Notes: generated by a model from the letters alone, not told the origin. A DNA stretch of 64,000 bases from Lepisosteus oculatus (GCF_040954835.1 NC_090698.1:32851501-32915500), one strand, 5' to 3'; positions 13,801 to 28,800 are shown, counted from the stretch's first letter. Translations and numbers: made by a program.

Positions 13801-16800
13801 AGATGAAAGCAGAAAAGCTAAAAAATGCTTTTGTGTTTTCTCAGATAACTGCAAAGCTTTTCACCCTAGTCTTTGAAAAACATGCTCTTAAGTTGCAATA
13901 TACTAAGAATTCTGGTGCGTGAAGTTTAAAATAAAACCTTGTGAACTCAAAACACTAGTCTTAGCATCTCTGCATTGGCTCCTGGTGGAGTTGAGAGCCA
14001 AATCAGAATTTTGTTTTTAAAACAAAAGGCTGTATATGTAAAGTATGAGATAGGTTCGATTTATTTCTACATTTTAAGAAGCTTAGTCTTAGATCTCTGG
14101 ACACTGAGCGTCTCTATTACTTTGAGTACAAGAGGGCAAACAGCAATTGACATATTAGTCACCATACATTATCCCATTTGGCAACTAGATTGTAGAACAA
14201 TTTTCCAAAGAACATAAGGGACACTGACACTATCAGCACATTTAAAGCTAAACTGAAAGCTTACTTTTATAGCTTTGGTTTTATGTTAAGATGCTTGCTT
14301 AATGCAATTTTCAAAAATGCACTGTATTTTTTTAAATCTGTTTTTACTCATGTGAAGTGCTTTGGTATTGTTGTACAGAAAGGTTGCTATATAAAGCAGA
14401 AAAGAAGATGTGTAGCAGTTCATAGAGTTCAGTTGTTTCCTTTTATGAAAAAGAAGGATGAACTATTTGAAGTTCAGATGCCTCATGTGGTAAGAGAAAC
14501 AGAGAATTATACTGTTGCAGTAAATGCACACAATAATATTTGGGTTTCAGAATGAATCCATTAAGAGGTATAAAGAAAATATACTTAATTGAACTGAAAA
14601 AGGAGATGACAGAAAAAAACTAAAAATCACTAAAAATGCCTGCAAAAGAATTTGTATTATAAACTGTATAAACTTTTGTTTATCTACTTTTCCTTATCAT
14701 AATCTAAATGCTCCAGCTACGGTGTTCAAGGGAACATTTCTGCAGGTCTTTCCTCCCGGCAGCTGTCAGGTTGTATAACGTTGCCCTAGCTAGGACTGTT
14801 AGCCCTTTATTTGCTCGTCTATGGACACCATTGTACTTTTTGGACAATCAATCTGTATAAACCTATGCACATTTTGCACATATTTTATTGTTTTAGCAGT
14901 GACTATGATCATCATATTTTGCACAGACACATTTATTTTGTATAACTTTTAGTCTATTCAGTTGTCTGTTTTTGCTTGTCTTGGGCTGGACTGCTGTAAC
15001 ACATCAATTTCCCTACACGATCAATAAAGTCTTATCTATCTATCTTACTTTCCAAATGTTTACAGTTCTGCATCCTAAAGGAACAACAGTTAACCAAGCA
15101 AAAATGAAAAGAATCTCAGGGTGGACAGTGAACTTACCATGGTTCAGATCCAAATCCATACCAGGCCAGCTGGAGCATTTGAAACCCAAGCCCAAGCAGC
15201 ACTGTGTTTTTATTCCCTATGGTCTTCATTAGAATGCTAAGAAAAACTGTCTGTGATGAGAGGAAAAATGAATTAGTTGTTCTTCTTCCTAATCTGTGAT
15301 TACCCTATTAATTCTCTAATGTTATCTATTAATGTATGAGTTATCATATGCATTTAATGGAATCTTCAAACTGCTTTTATTTCGGTGCACCTTATCACTT
15401 TATAGAAATATATGGTACTGGGAAAAGAGAAACAAAAAGCAATGTGTTGCAACATAGAACCATCTTATTTAAAAATAGAAAGTTAAAAAACAGCCTAACA
15501 TAATTTAACATAAATATGAAATTCATCAAAAGTTACTGAAGTACCTGGGCTATGATTGAAAGGATCCCCACAACAGCTATAAATGCTGCTATAGTAGTTG
15601 ATGTGAATCCAATAACCTGAAAGAGAAAATATATATCTACGATATGCTGCTTTTGAATTGCATCCTTTTTTCTTCCCTAACATAAGGAATTTTGCATGAT
15701 ACTGAAGCATTACCAACTCACTGGCAGCTCCAGGGCTACTGTATGTAAAGCCACCTTAATGCCTTTGTCTAATTTTAGGCATTTATAAATATGAAGAATA
15801 GAAACAAGGTTCAATACAGATAACATGATTAGATTACATATTCATATTCGTTCAATTGTTGAGCACAAAGAGAAAAGCATAACATCTGTCCTTGTGGTTC
15901 CAGTACAAGATCTCAGGATACTCACGGTGTTAAATACTGTATGTTAGAGTACAATTTGCTAGTTGTGTAAAACACACTTGCTTTTCACTGAATTATAGTG
16001 GTTCATGTCCAAACACAGTAACAGTCCTGAAATTATCCTCACTACATAGAAAAATATCCCAATAATTATAATAATAATAAACTTTATTTTATATAGCTCC
16101 TTTAAAGGTAGCTTCTCAAAGCGCTTTACAGAATGGCAACAACAATAAATTAAAAGAATACACAAGATAAAACACAATTGCAATACACAGAGTAGATGGT
16201 GGTACAAATTAAAGTAGGAGCAGAGGGATAAAGAATGGAAACAGTTTAGTAAAGGGTCTTCTAAAGAAGAAGGTTTTGAGTCTGGATTTGAAGGAGATTA
16301 GAGAAGGTGACTAACTGTCCACGTTGCTGCTCCTAACAGACCTTGTATTCACTGAAAGAAGCTCAATGCACTATGATAAACTGACAGTATAAGAATGGTT
16401 ACAAATGAAGCCATTTAGCAGATTGATCTCACTTGGGTGCTAAGAGATAATTGATTGGAGGATAATATTCAGACGTTTAAGTCAAAGTTTCAGCCATAAC
16501 AACATACAATAGTTGGGTAGCTTGGTCTACACTACCCCAACCCTAATTTAACACATTTCCACTCTGGTTTGCATTTTACTGTTGATCCTTAAGAAGCCTA
16601 GAGCATTCTTTGCCAAAACCTTTGAAGATTTTGAATACTTGAATAAAGACCCTTTATTCCTTTCTATCTTCAAGACTAATGTACACAACATTCTTTACAT
16701 TCTTTACAAGATATCTTAGTGATGTTTTGTACAATTTTAAAACATCATTAAAACAGTATATTTGTCTGTTAGCAGCGTCTTCAAGGTCAGTGTCTCCAGC

Positions 16801-19800
16801 CTTATATTTCAAGTTCAAATAGCATTTTACAAATTCACAAATACCTTCCCAGTGTTGATCTGTAAGAGTTTTGGCATAATATTTCAGTAATAATAATACT
16901 ATAATAAAAAGTCTTTACATAATACTATAATAAAAAGTCTTTACATTTTCGTTAAACATTATTACTATTACACATTTGAGCAAACAAAAAGAACACTAAG
17001 CATAAGCAGTTCCAATTGCACAATGCCAGTTTTCTAAAAGTGCATTCACCATTTGGGTGGTCAAAAGGGGCTTCTGCTGTTAAGTTTCCTGTTTTACTGT
17101 GCTTAGATTAAGTTTTTTGCTGAAATTTTAAACTGAAAACAATTCAACTTCCTAAACTAAAGTACGCAAAACTGACAAGTCACATAATTTAACAAAACTA
17201 CTTGTTTATGAGAAAATCTGTTGTTTTTTAAATGTTGGTTCATCTGTTTAGTTGGAAATGGAAAATTATGGATGCCTGAAAAGAAAATAACTTCTGCAAA
17301 TTACTGACTCAGTCATTCTTTCTACTTTTTACACTGACCTTGTTCTAAAATAAGGGCTCCCTAAAGAGCTCTTTTACTTGCCTGCAGAAAAACAAAATCA
17401 AATTACCAAACCTGAACTCTTAACAGCCTCACAAAAATATTTTCTATAGTATGGCAAAGCTGTCTGATAAAAAGTAGTTCCGTTTTCAGACAAAGAAGTC
17501 TATATTTGTTTTAAACAGCAATTTACTCAAAAAGACTACTTTTATAGGTCACAATAATTAGATGAAAATTTAGAGAAGGATTGAATTTTTTAAGGAGAAA
17601 CCTATGGCGTTATTTACCTGAAAATTTACTCACCTGTCTCAAGTAAAGGAAAAAACTGGAATACTGGCCAGCCTCTGGCAGGTAAGACAAAAACACTGTG
17701 ATACAGATTAGCAACACTGTGGAATCCTTCCCTACTTTCTTCAAGGACTGAAAAGAAAAAAAATTGAAAAGATTTTTTTACTATGTTTACCGCAGCTTCC
17801 TTTTTATTACATTAGCTCTAAATTTAAAACTTTAAATATTAAAAACCTCTAATCTAAAGATATTAAGAGACCACTGAAAAACAATATGATTAGACATTAG
17901 AAGTTGTATATATTAAAAGATAAGCTTCAGATTTAAATCTGAAGATTGATTTTAAATAGAGGGCTCTGAGTGGTTTAAGAAATACCTAGATATTTAACAT
18001 AAATGATGACTGCAAATGCTATTTCTAAAAGTTATATCAAATGAATATTATTAATAAGTGATGAAGGGAATAAATAACCAACTCCTATTGTAGATTATTT
18101 GGATGTTAGTAGCAAAACATTAATCAAGGTCAAGGTCTTACCCTAACTGTAGGGTGATCTCATTGTAACCATTCATTTTTTAGAAAGAATTATTTTTGCA
18201 ACCCCTAAGCTAATTTATGACCATATAATGAGCAAAATCTGTCAAATATTCCACAAAACGACAAGACAAATCATATGGAGACATGTGAATAAAAATTAAT
18301 ACGCCTTTAAGTGTGGTGTTTGCCTAAGCAGATAACATTTGGAGTTAACTGGAGCTAAGTAAAATCCACCTAACCACCATAAAGTTTAAGGGTTAAGCTT
18401 TGTTCTAAATATATCTAAACATTTCTCCAACAATTCCAAATTTCTGGTGTAAAAAACATCTGCCTTATAATTGAATTCCGAAAAAAGAAAAATACTTACA
18501 GCAAAGGGGTCAGCTTTCTCCCATGAAATTGGTGCTCCCCAGGAAGCTGGCCTCATTTTCTCAGGCAATGACTCTGGCACTGCGAGGAGAATGAAGCAGA
18601 TGTCCACCAAAGCAATGATAGTTGCAACAAGCACTACCAAGTTGTCTCCGTAATTAGCAGAGAGGTAAGCACCAATTGCTGGACTCGTTACTAAACTTGC
18701 AGCAAATGTTGCAGAGACCTGAAAGCAAACAGAGATATAATTTAAAACTATCAACATTAGAAAAAATGAGAGCTACAGAAACTGATCTCCAGTACGGGGA
18801 ACAAAAACATGGCATTGTTGAGTTTGGCAGCATTTTCTTTGCCTCCTAAACTGAAGTTTGGCAGGAGTAACATTCTAGAGACAGAGGTTTACCAAGCCCA
18901 CTTCCTCCATGCATCCCAATAGGTTAGTGCTCAGTTTCAGCCTTGTTTGGATTTATAAATATTTATAATTAACACACTACAAATGTAAGTGCCACCAGTC
19001 ATATCACCCTGCAACTCACAACTGGCAACCCACTGAAGCTAAGCAGGTGTGAGCCTGGTCAGTACCTGGATGGGAGACCTCCTGGGAAAAACTAAGGTTG
19101 CTGCTGGAAGAGGTGTTAGTGGGGCCAGCAGGGGGCGCTCGCCCTACGGTCCATGTGGGTCCTAATTCCCCAGTATAGTGACGTGGACACTATACTGTAA
19201 ACAGGCGCCGTCCTTCGGATGAGACGTAAAACCGAGGTCCTGACTCTCTGTGGTCATTAAAAATCCCAGGGCGTTTACCAATCATGGCCTCCTAATTATC
19301 CCCCTCTATGAATTGGCTATATTACTCTGCTCTCCTCCCCACTGATAGCTGATGTGTGGTGAGCGTTCTGGCTCACTATGGCTGCCGTCGCATCATCCAG
19401 GTGGATGCTGCACATTGGTGGTGGTGGAGGGGAGTCCCCATTACCTGAAAAGCGCTTTGAGTGGAGTGTCCAGAAAAGCGCTATATAAGTGTAAGCAAAT
19501 ATTATAATTATTATTAAAAATGACTAATATCCATTAATTGTTTTATTATATTGCTAGACTACTAATTGCAGTCTTTTTTCATTTCTTTTTTGACATGTTT
19601 AAATCTGTGAAACCTCCCTAGTTCTCTCATAAAGGGCAACTGCTTGCATCTAAAGCAGGTGTGTAAATCTCAGTTCCTGGATGGAAAGGTGTCTTCTGTT
19701 TTTTGTTCTTACCTAATTATTTTATTACGTAGACACATACAGGGTGTTTCCTTAGGTCTTTTACAGTTGATAAAATTAATATTTTAAGTTATTAAAAATA

Positions 19801-22800
19801 CAGTTACCTATTAAACACACTGGAGCCAGGATAGAAATATTACAATTATAAAGGATAATTAATTAGACCCACTATGTGTAAGTGTAAGACTCCAGGTGGA
19901 ACAAAAGCCAAAAGACACATGGCCCTTCAGGAACTGAGATTGACACGCCTTTTATTTTTATTTAAGTATACAATTAATAAGGTCATTTATGAAAGACCTT
20001 CTGCATACTCACTGGGGTGAGCTATACAACACTGTTCCTGTAATGAACCTACAGTTCCACCAGAAGGTGCCAAATACTCAGAGAAAGACTAGTTTTCTCT
20101 ATTCCCCAAAGGCATTAGGACATTAAAGGATAAAAAGAGCCATTAGTTAAAATTAATCATATGAACAGCTGAGGCCTGCAAATTGCTAAGATAAGAATCA
20201 TATGAGCTACATTCAAACTGACTTTGCTCCTATTTACCCAAGCTAAGAGTTTCCTATTAACCTGTTCATAGTCTGACAGCAAGAATATACTTGAAAGTCC
20301 AAAGTTCAGTCCACTCTGGCTAGTAGAAGATCAACATGATCGAGGTGATCATTTGATTTAATTACTTTGCCAAGTATATTTAAAGAAATAAACTAAAAAC
20401 TGTTCCATTATGTTATTTGAAAGTTAAATTTGTACAATTAGGTTTATAAATACTATTTCGACTAAGAATGATTGAAAGTAAGAGACTTGGATCCCTATTG
20501 AAATAAGATACAAATCAACAACATATTTAGTTGTTTTTTATACAAAGTACAAACAAATGGCTTACGTTCAATGCATTTGTATTTCAAAATATTTAACTTG
20601 CCACAAGAAAAAGGGGAAAGGACTGAGTAGAAATAATAATTTTCTTACCAGTCCATATGCTGTGATTCTTTCATGTTCCTTGGTGATATCAGCTACATAT
20701 GCAAATATTACAGAGAAGGTGACCGAAAAAACTCCAGACACAGAAATCATAGCAAAATACCACCTAGAAAGAAATGTAAAAATATTAGTTTAAAACGTAT
20801 CTGAAACAGCAGCCATATCAAGGAAAACTACAAAATGCTTAATAAAACAGTACTGCTTGCTCGGCATATACACCCAACAAGAACACCTAATAGAAATCAT
20901 TGGAAATACCTTTAGTTCACGAGAAAGCATACATTTTGCTGTAACATCTTATTTTACTTCAGGGCATACAAGCATTGTCATTATATAATGCAAAATCTAT
21001 TATTCTAGGCATTTAAAAAAATTGAGTAATTACACTTTACAAAACATAACTGGGAAATGAAGGTTGCTATCAGATATTTCAGATTATCAAGCTATGTAAT
21101 TCTGCATCATGCAGTCCTTTCTACACAAAAGTAGGTAGATTTTACTAGGATCGGTTTTCAAACTGCAATTAACCAAAAATAGCTTTTAAAGGAAAAGAGC
21201 CACAGTTATAATGCCCCATGAGATACATGTGACTTGGTACAAAGAGAGCAGTCTCAGCCAGTGCCTCTTACCAGGGACTTATCCTCATTAGAGGAATTGG
21301 GATGCAGGTGAAGAACACTGTGACCAGCAGGAAAGACTTTCTGCCCCACACATCTGAAAGGGCACCAATGAGTGGGGCACTCATGAATGATAAAAAGCCC
21401 TGAAATATTAAGGTAGAAAAAAAGTTAAAGTTCTTCCATTTAAAACAAAGACAACCGAAATAAATTAAAAACTCATTTAGGTAGACTTCTGAAGTTTAAA
21501 AGCAGACGCCATGAAAATATACACTCTCCCCAGGTTACGCAAGACATAACATAACATAACATAACATTACTTTATTAACCCTTTACAATTTCTTGCATTA
21601 GGAATTATCTTTTCCCATACCTCAGCTTGCTCTCCATGAGACACACAGACAGGGATAGAGCTTGGGGTCAGAGCGCAGGGTCAGCCATTGTACAGCGCCC
21701 CTGGAGCAGTTGGGGTTAAGGGCCTTGCTCAGGAGCCCAACGGAGTAGGATTCCAGCCACAGGCGCAGATCCTTAGCCACAGAGCCACCGCTGCGCCCCA
21801 AGACTTGGCTAACGCAAATTTCCACTTCATGTTAAAACCTCCCATGGGTCTCTTAATACATTTTTTATGGTAAAAAGATTTTATGTTGCATGCATAAGGA
21901 GCAAGTAGTACGATACATAACTTCTGCAGATAAAAAGCATGGAATAAACATAATGGAGTAACCACCAACATCACCCGGGGCTGAGTTGGCCACTTTGCTT
22001 TCACACGTGTGGTAACTTCCGAGTTTTTTCCACTGACAATGGTGAGCAATCTGTATTGCAAATATGTCAGGAAGCATCCAAGTGGTTTTATTTTTATTTA
22101 CTGAGTATTGTATTTGGTGTTTAATGGTGGCAATGAAATACACTGTATTTAAACTTTTTTTAGATGGTAATTCTAATTTATTTACTGTACTGTATATTTT
22201 AAGTTTCTGATATATTTGATTTAGTTTGTTACTTTTTTAAGTTTAATTTTTCTAGTTACAGGGTTTTAAAATATATGTTACACTCATTCTTATTTCATTT
22301 CTGTCCCCGATTATAAACAGGGGAAGTTACTTTCTCAACCTCCTGAACAGCTAGCTGCTGATATATTCAAATTCAAGAAGCTTTATTAGTATGACTGATT
22401 TATTACACTGTTGCCAAAGCAGATAAAATTAACACATTTACAGATATTTAGAGCACAAACAAAACTGGACATTTAGATACATTACATAAAACATAAAACT
22501 TTATGTTCAGTGTCAACCCATCTGCCTGTTTCCCCAGGAAGCCCCACTCCAGAAGCCCTTTTACCCTGATCCCAATGCTAATTTCAACAAGCATGAAGAA
22601 ATCTACTTTACTCAGGCTGTGAAAGAAAGAGTAGAGAATGAGCCTGTTATCTCTCTTGCTCTCTACCCCCCTCCATGGTTAGCACACACTTATTAATCAT
22701 TCAACAACAAAAAAACCCAAGGTAATTCTGCTCTCCCGTCTCTTCTTTCTCACTAGACACAGCTTGGGTAAATAAGCAAGGATAACTGTCATAGCATGGT

Positions 22801-25800
22801 AATTCTTTCACGCCTGGCCCGGGAGCGCCTAGTTTCCTGCAGCTGCCATGGGTAACCGCAGCATTCTCACTAGTCCTCACTTTATTTTGCTTTGTTGTAC
22901 ATACACCCTTTACATTATTAATTTCAAATGTGTACTGCAAGAAGAACATCAATCAAAAAGTATTTATATCAAACATACAGAGTACAGAATGATCACTCAT
23001 TACAGTGAACTTTCAATTTCTTCTTATTAATAATTAACAAACCAATAGATTTATTAATAATTAACAAACCACCTATACCTAAAAATATAGCTCATTTTAA
23101 GTTAGGAATTGTGTATTAGAGTACAGATGTTTGCTTTATGTGGTGGCAGTTAGGGCTATGGATTCAATTCTGGACCTGAGGTGGTATCTGTGTGGACTTT
23201 GTATGTTCTCCCTGTAGCGGCGAGGCTTATTAATAAGACAGAATTAAGTGTTGCTGTGCTTTCCCAAATGAGGCCTCATCTCTCTGTTCATCTCTGTGGT
23301 GCAGCCACAGAGAAACTATTCATGCAGGCTGATTTAAAGATGTTTTCTTTTGATAAGGGACAGCTCCCACAGGGGGATGCACTTAGCTAAGCCTGGCTAT
23401 CATGATCAATGGTCATCCATTGGCACCTATCTGTTTAGGGAGTGCCAGATGGACATCTGGACTGCATTCTTAAGTGTCAGGAGTAAGTGACTCATATCTC
23501 ACCTTGATCAACCAATCAGGGACTGGTAGGGCCGAGTAACCCACGTGGGACTCTGATGCCCATGGAACTTTCAGCCAATGAACAAGCTGAAGTTCCTCCA
23601 GGTAAAAACAGGCAACACAGAGGGCCTGAGAGAGAATTCTGTGGACTTTTCTAAAGGGAATTCAAAGGAGAATTCCAGGGCAGGATGGCCCAGGAGCTGA
23701 CCATCCTGAGACCCAGCCCGGACAACCACGGAACGGCCAGTCTGTCCGAGTGCCAGAACTTTCCTTTGTTCTAAGAGTCTAGAGCGGAGGTTGCCAGAGA
23801 GTAACCAGAGGATCCACCCGAGGTTAGCACCAGTAGCAAGCCTCGTGCACAGGTCAGAACTGTGGACAGCTGAATCACTATTCAGAACTAGCTCTTCATC
23901 AGGAACGAACCGGTCCTCTTCCTGACTTGCTGGGACCCACAGTCATCTTTTCTCCTGTGCACAAACTGTGCTAGTTAAAGCCAACACCAACTAGCCAGTC
24001 AGTGAGCATCAGCAGCGCACCGTCGCAAGCCGCACAGCACAACCTGGCACCTAGCCAGACCGCGTGGATTGGACAGCAACAGCCTGAAACTGTTTCTTTG
24101 AGCCCGCAGGAGATCTGAATCCTCAAAGATTGGATGAGTATTCAACTTCACTGCATTACTGCTCGAGAATTCAATTGTTATCCCAACCAGGTACTGACCA
24201 GACTCACACCTGCTTAGGTTGCCAGTTGTGAGTTGCAGGGTGATATGGCTGCTGGCACTTACATTTGTAGTGTGTTAATTATAAATATTTATAAATCCAA
24301 ACAAGGCTGAAACTGAGCACTAACCTATTGGGCTGCACAGAGGAAGTGGGCTGCCAGTTGTGAGTTGCAGGGTGATATGGCTGCTGGCAGATATGTGTTT
24401 GAAATAACCCCAATATATTCAACTGAAGTTAACAAAAGAAATAATAATACATCAAGAAAATCTCCTACCTTTACACCTTGTATTAGGCCATTCATCAAAA
24501 ATGTATGCTGTGGAAATGTTTCATGGAGGACCTAAAAAAGAAAAGCAAGATTGCCAAATAAATTATTATTTTTCATGGTTTAGGATTTTTCCATAACAGT
24601 TTTTTTTTAATGATTCCTGTCAGACCCCAAAAAAGCAATTTCATTAGATTTAAAGATTTTAGATTTCAGTATTTGGCAGGTTATTATTAGGTGTAGTATC
24701 TTCTTAAATTCTTCTCAATCCCATGTATAACAATAACATCATGTGAACTTTCAAATGTGCTGTAGGTCACTGTGGCACCTTACGTATATTATAAGGTATA
24801 ATATGACTTTCTAAAATAAAATGATCATACAGTATGTTATACTATCCACATTCCTACAAATAGTTGCTTGATCTCTGAAAAAAATAACTTTTTTCATAGA
24901 ACTAGGATATTTTTGCCCCCAGAGAAAATAGGTGCCAGTATTATTATTATTATTATTATTAAATTGACAGTAACTTCGTAACCACATAAGGTTTAAGATA
25001 TTGTAAAAATAACTATTGGCCAATAAAGAGAAACAGAATAATGTGCATTTTTTAATTTTAAAATTCATCTGTTAATCTGTTAAAAATATCTCTTAATTCT
25101 TAAAATAACATTTCCAACTGAAATTTACCTTATGTACATGTGTAATGAAATGCAAATATACACTATATATCTGTTGATGAATTTTTGTACCTGCATATAC
25201 AGACTTCTCTTTCTAATGTTCTTGATTTCTGGCAAAAGTGACTTGAAAAGGATTTGAATCTGTGTGTTCACTATTCACACAACTTCTGAAGACACTTGAT
25301 AAATAATGTTCATTTTCAACTTTAACAATCAATCAATTTTACTGTGATATGGTGCCTTTCAAACAGCAGTCCCAAGGCCTACATAAAGAAAATGTACAGA
25401 AGCAGAAAAATAATCATATAAAATGTATAACTTATTAGATTATAAGAAATTAAAAGAATGATGTCAGGAATTGAAGGACGTAAAGAACAAGTAAGTCTTG
25501 AGGCACGTTTTAAAAACATTAGCAGACGGTGCGATCAGGAAGTATATTCCAAATACTGGGGGTCCTAGGAACAGTTAGGGACCTACAGCCATCCAGACAA
25601 AGTGATTGATTAATTCTTGAAAGTACATCGATGGTACACCGCATGGCACCTACTAGGTCAACCAGAGAATTTTAAAGTCAATCCTGTAAAATACTGGTAG
25701 CCAAAGCAAGACTTCCAGCACAAGAAAAATCTGTTCTGATTTTTCAGATCAGCACACGAGCAGCACAGGACTGGACGTACTGTAGTTTCTGAAGTTATTT

Positions 25801-28800
25801 CTTGGATGATCCAGCTAGCAAAGCATTGCAGAAATCTAGTCCTGAGGAGATGAAAGCATGGACTACTTTCTCTGCATCAGTAAGAGAAAGAATTTGTCTT
25901 AAGCAAGATACAGTACGTCTCATAAATGGAAAATGGATGCATTGCAGACTTTGTGGATGTGATTAGAAAAACAGGGAAGTCAAAATATATAAAATATATA
26001 AATCATCCCTAAAGTTTTAACAGAATTTGAGGGAAGATAGCAGACAAGCTATTAGAAAACCAACACGTTTACTTAACTACATAATTAACAATGAATATAA
26101 CAATGAGATTTTACACATTCTTTGGAGGTGGCAGAAACTGCACATACAATTGTGGCTTATATATTTAGAAAGTGTTGGTCCTTTCATCTCCCTATTTAAC
26201 TGATAGGACTTTTTATGGAAATCTGTGGTAAAATATCTGTAATGGATACAATTTCCAAAACTGAATCTGCATAAAATAATTATACTATATACTATAAAAA
26301 TATATATATACTAAATTACAGTATATACTATTATACTACCGTCTTTTGGATGAGACATGAAACCAAGGTCCTCTCAGTGATCATAAAAGATCCCCAGGCA
26401 TTTTGTCAATAAGAGTACGGAGTTACCCCAGTGTCCAGGCCAAATTTCCCCCCTCGGCCTTTACTGTGGCCTGCTAATTGTCCCCATGTATTATTAGCTT
26501 GCAATAGCCCTGCGATGGACTGGCATCCTGTCCAGGGTGTACCCTGCCTTGTGCTCGTTGCTTGCCCGGTAGGCATTTGCACACAAAATGCAACTGTGTG
26601 ACCACTCTCTTGAATTTCCACGATTGAAAGACTCTCACGTTTTTATTGACATATTAAGGATTTTAGAAAAATTATTCTGAGGCTCTCAGAATCAAGCTCA
26701 CTCAAAAGATTTATGATTTATATTTTACTCAAAACATGTAAAGGAATTTTATAAGAAATAGATTATTTGGATTGTGGCCATTTTTTCAAATTGAAAAATG
26801 TTCAATAATATTTTTTTAAAAGGTTTTTAATGAAAACTGAGTTTTCTATAATATTCTCAAATATTCTATAAATTGCTTCAATTGTTAATTATGAATTGAT
26901 TCAATTAATTTGCGGTGCTTAGCGTTGCTGCCTTGCAGCACTGGGGCCCTGGGTTCAATTCCAGATATGGGGTGCTCTCTGTATGGAGTATGTATTTTCT
27001 CCATGGATTCACGTGGGTTTCCGTAGATGTGAGTGTGTTAGTGTCTGTGTGCCCCGCAATGGACTGGCATCCCATCCAGGGTGTACCCTGCCTTGTGCCC
27101 ATTGCTTGCTACAGAAAAGAGAATCACAAAAATAAGAATTAATTCTATATAGTTGAGGAATCCCTTTTTCACAAGATATTTTAAGTTTTAAAAAGACAAT
27201 ACAGTCATGTTTTTTTCTGACCACTGAAAGTGTTAAGTTTCCAGATGTAAAAGTATATCAGTAAAATTAAAATCACAAAAAGCCAAAAGCCTGAAACACA
27301 AATTTCTGTGCTTAGTAAAGGCTCAAGTATAATAAATAAAAACCAATTTAGAGATAGTAACACATAGTAGATGATAAAACAGAAATAACATCCAAGCTAC
27401 ACTATAAATAGAAAGGTAAATATTGTGAAAGGGATATGATGTAATTATGTACCATGGAGCTTGTTGACTCTTGTTTTTAAGTTCATTCATAATACACAAT
27501 GTACGACTTAAGACCACTGGACACTGCACATCATAATTTACTAACCTTGATAATACTGTCTGAATATCCAACACTGTCAGGACAAGATGAATCTTTAATT
27601 TCTAGTCTTAACATGTTATTGATGCATAGAGTTTGGAGATATTTTCCTATTTCCTATTTTTGTACTTCAAGCAAGGAACAGACAATAAACAAAATACAAA
27701 AACAAAATGTTTTGAACATTGCACCAATACCCTGTTAACACAGAACTTCAGCACAAACCAAATTGACTTCATTTTCTACCTTGACGTTAAATGTATACAC
27801 AACTTCTTAATTTGGTCGTATAAAAACATACAGTACTTACAGTTAACATTGGAGTTGTTAATAAGCCCCAGGCAAAAAATTCCAAGAATATTACAATCAC
27901 AGCATGGGTAACACTAGCATTCCCAATTCCCTGGTGCTGTGAAAAGAGAAAGAAAGAATTTAGTAACTTGTAATACCACATATTAAATTAATAGCATTTC
28001 AAACAACTGGAGACTTTGGAATTGCATGTGCAATACAGAATAAGATCTAAAAAATGATTGTGATGGTCAAAATACACACAAACAAAAGTGCAAAGTGTTT
28101 AAAATCAACAAAATGAAACAGAAACCATTAAAATTAAAAGACTGGGAATTAGATTTAACCAAGATGCATTCACAAAATGTCTCATGTGGTGAATATTTGT
28201 TGCAAACGGTTCACCTGCAAAGTCTGTGTTGTATTCTGAGGAAGAATTGATAGCACACAGAGGTAAATAAAACATATCTTACAAAAATCGTACAAAAATA
28301 ATGTCATACACAAGAGCTGAGTATCAGCAAACTATTAGATATAAATTGATAAAAAAATAATAAAATAAATTGTTAAATAGGCCTAGTAAACATTCCTAAT
28401 GAAATTCATAACTTTCATACTTATATTTCAGAGCAATGGCTAGTCGAAACATTCAGAGATGTGTATTGTAACGCTTACGGCCGACAAGCACTGTGTGTAA
28501 GAGCCGGCGTACCAGAGCAGGTGACGTCACCGCCCTTCCCTGTGATAGCAGCACTACAGCTACTGGGCTGTAGAGAGATCTCTCTTTAGCTCACGGGGCT
28601 AGGTCGCTGCAGAGAGACGCGGAAGTCCCGGGTTCAAGCCTCCAGTCGGGATGGGGCCGACCAGATGCGGCAAGGGCGCCCGCCTGAGCCCCCGTTGCGT
28701 TACATTGGTGTTAGAAGCAGGATGGGATAGCCCTTCGCCGGGGACGGCGATTTAAGCGGGGGAGAGCGTAACGCTTACGGCCGACAAGCACTGTGTGTAA

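Larger units (their letters stand above)
18719..20648 (-). other. mfsd14b intron 5
   Basis: The intron holds a full-length 5S-headed SINE (18991-19516) preceded by a 105-bp segment shared with 24237-24355. The remainder is AT-rich and unrecognised. Confidence 0.8.
21400..24468 (-). other. mfsd14b intron 3
   Basis: This is a repeat-rich intron: tRNA-headed SINE (21541-21795), a tRNA-SINE head (23146-23212) interrupted by a truncated LTR (23213-24190), and an inverted double 5S-head SINE piece (24191-24390). Stretches 21800-23140 and 24391-24468 show nothing I recognise. Confidence 0.75.
24532..27840 (-). other. mfsd14b intron 2
   Basis: The intron contains a diffuse unclassified repeat (about 25320-25960), a SINE body fragment (26336-26500) joined to a second SINE tail (26505-26590), and a tRNA-headed SINE (26908-27112). 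An (ATT)n run lies near 24938-24960 and TA-rich sequence near 26280-26330. The rest is unrecognised. Confidence 0.7.

Noticed and set aside
18991..19110. 5S rRNA gene
   Set aside because: The region is too diverged from 5S rRNA, and it is followed by a SINE body shared by several copies.
23181..23390. 69-aa open frame on plus
   Set aside because: Spans a SINE/LTR junction; no coding evidence.
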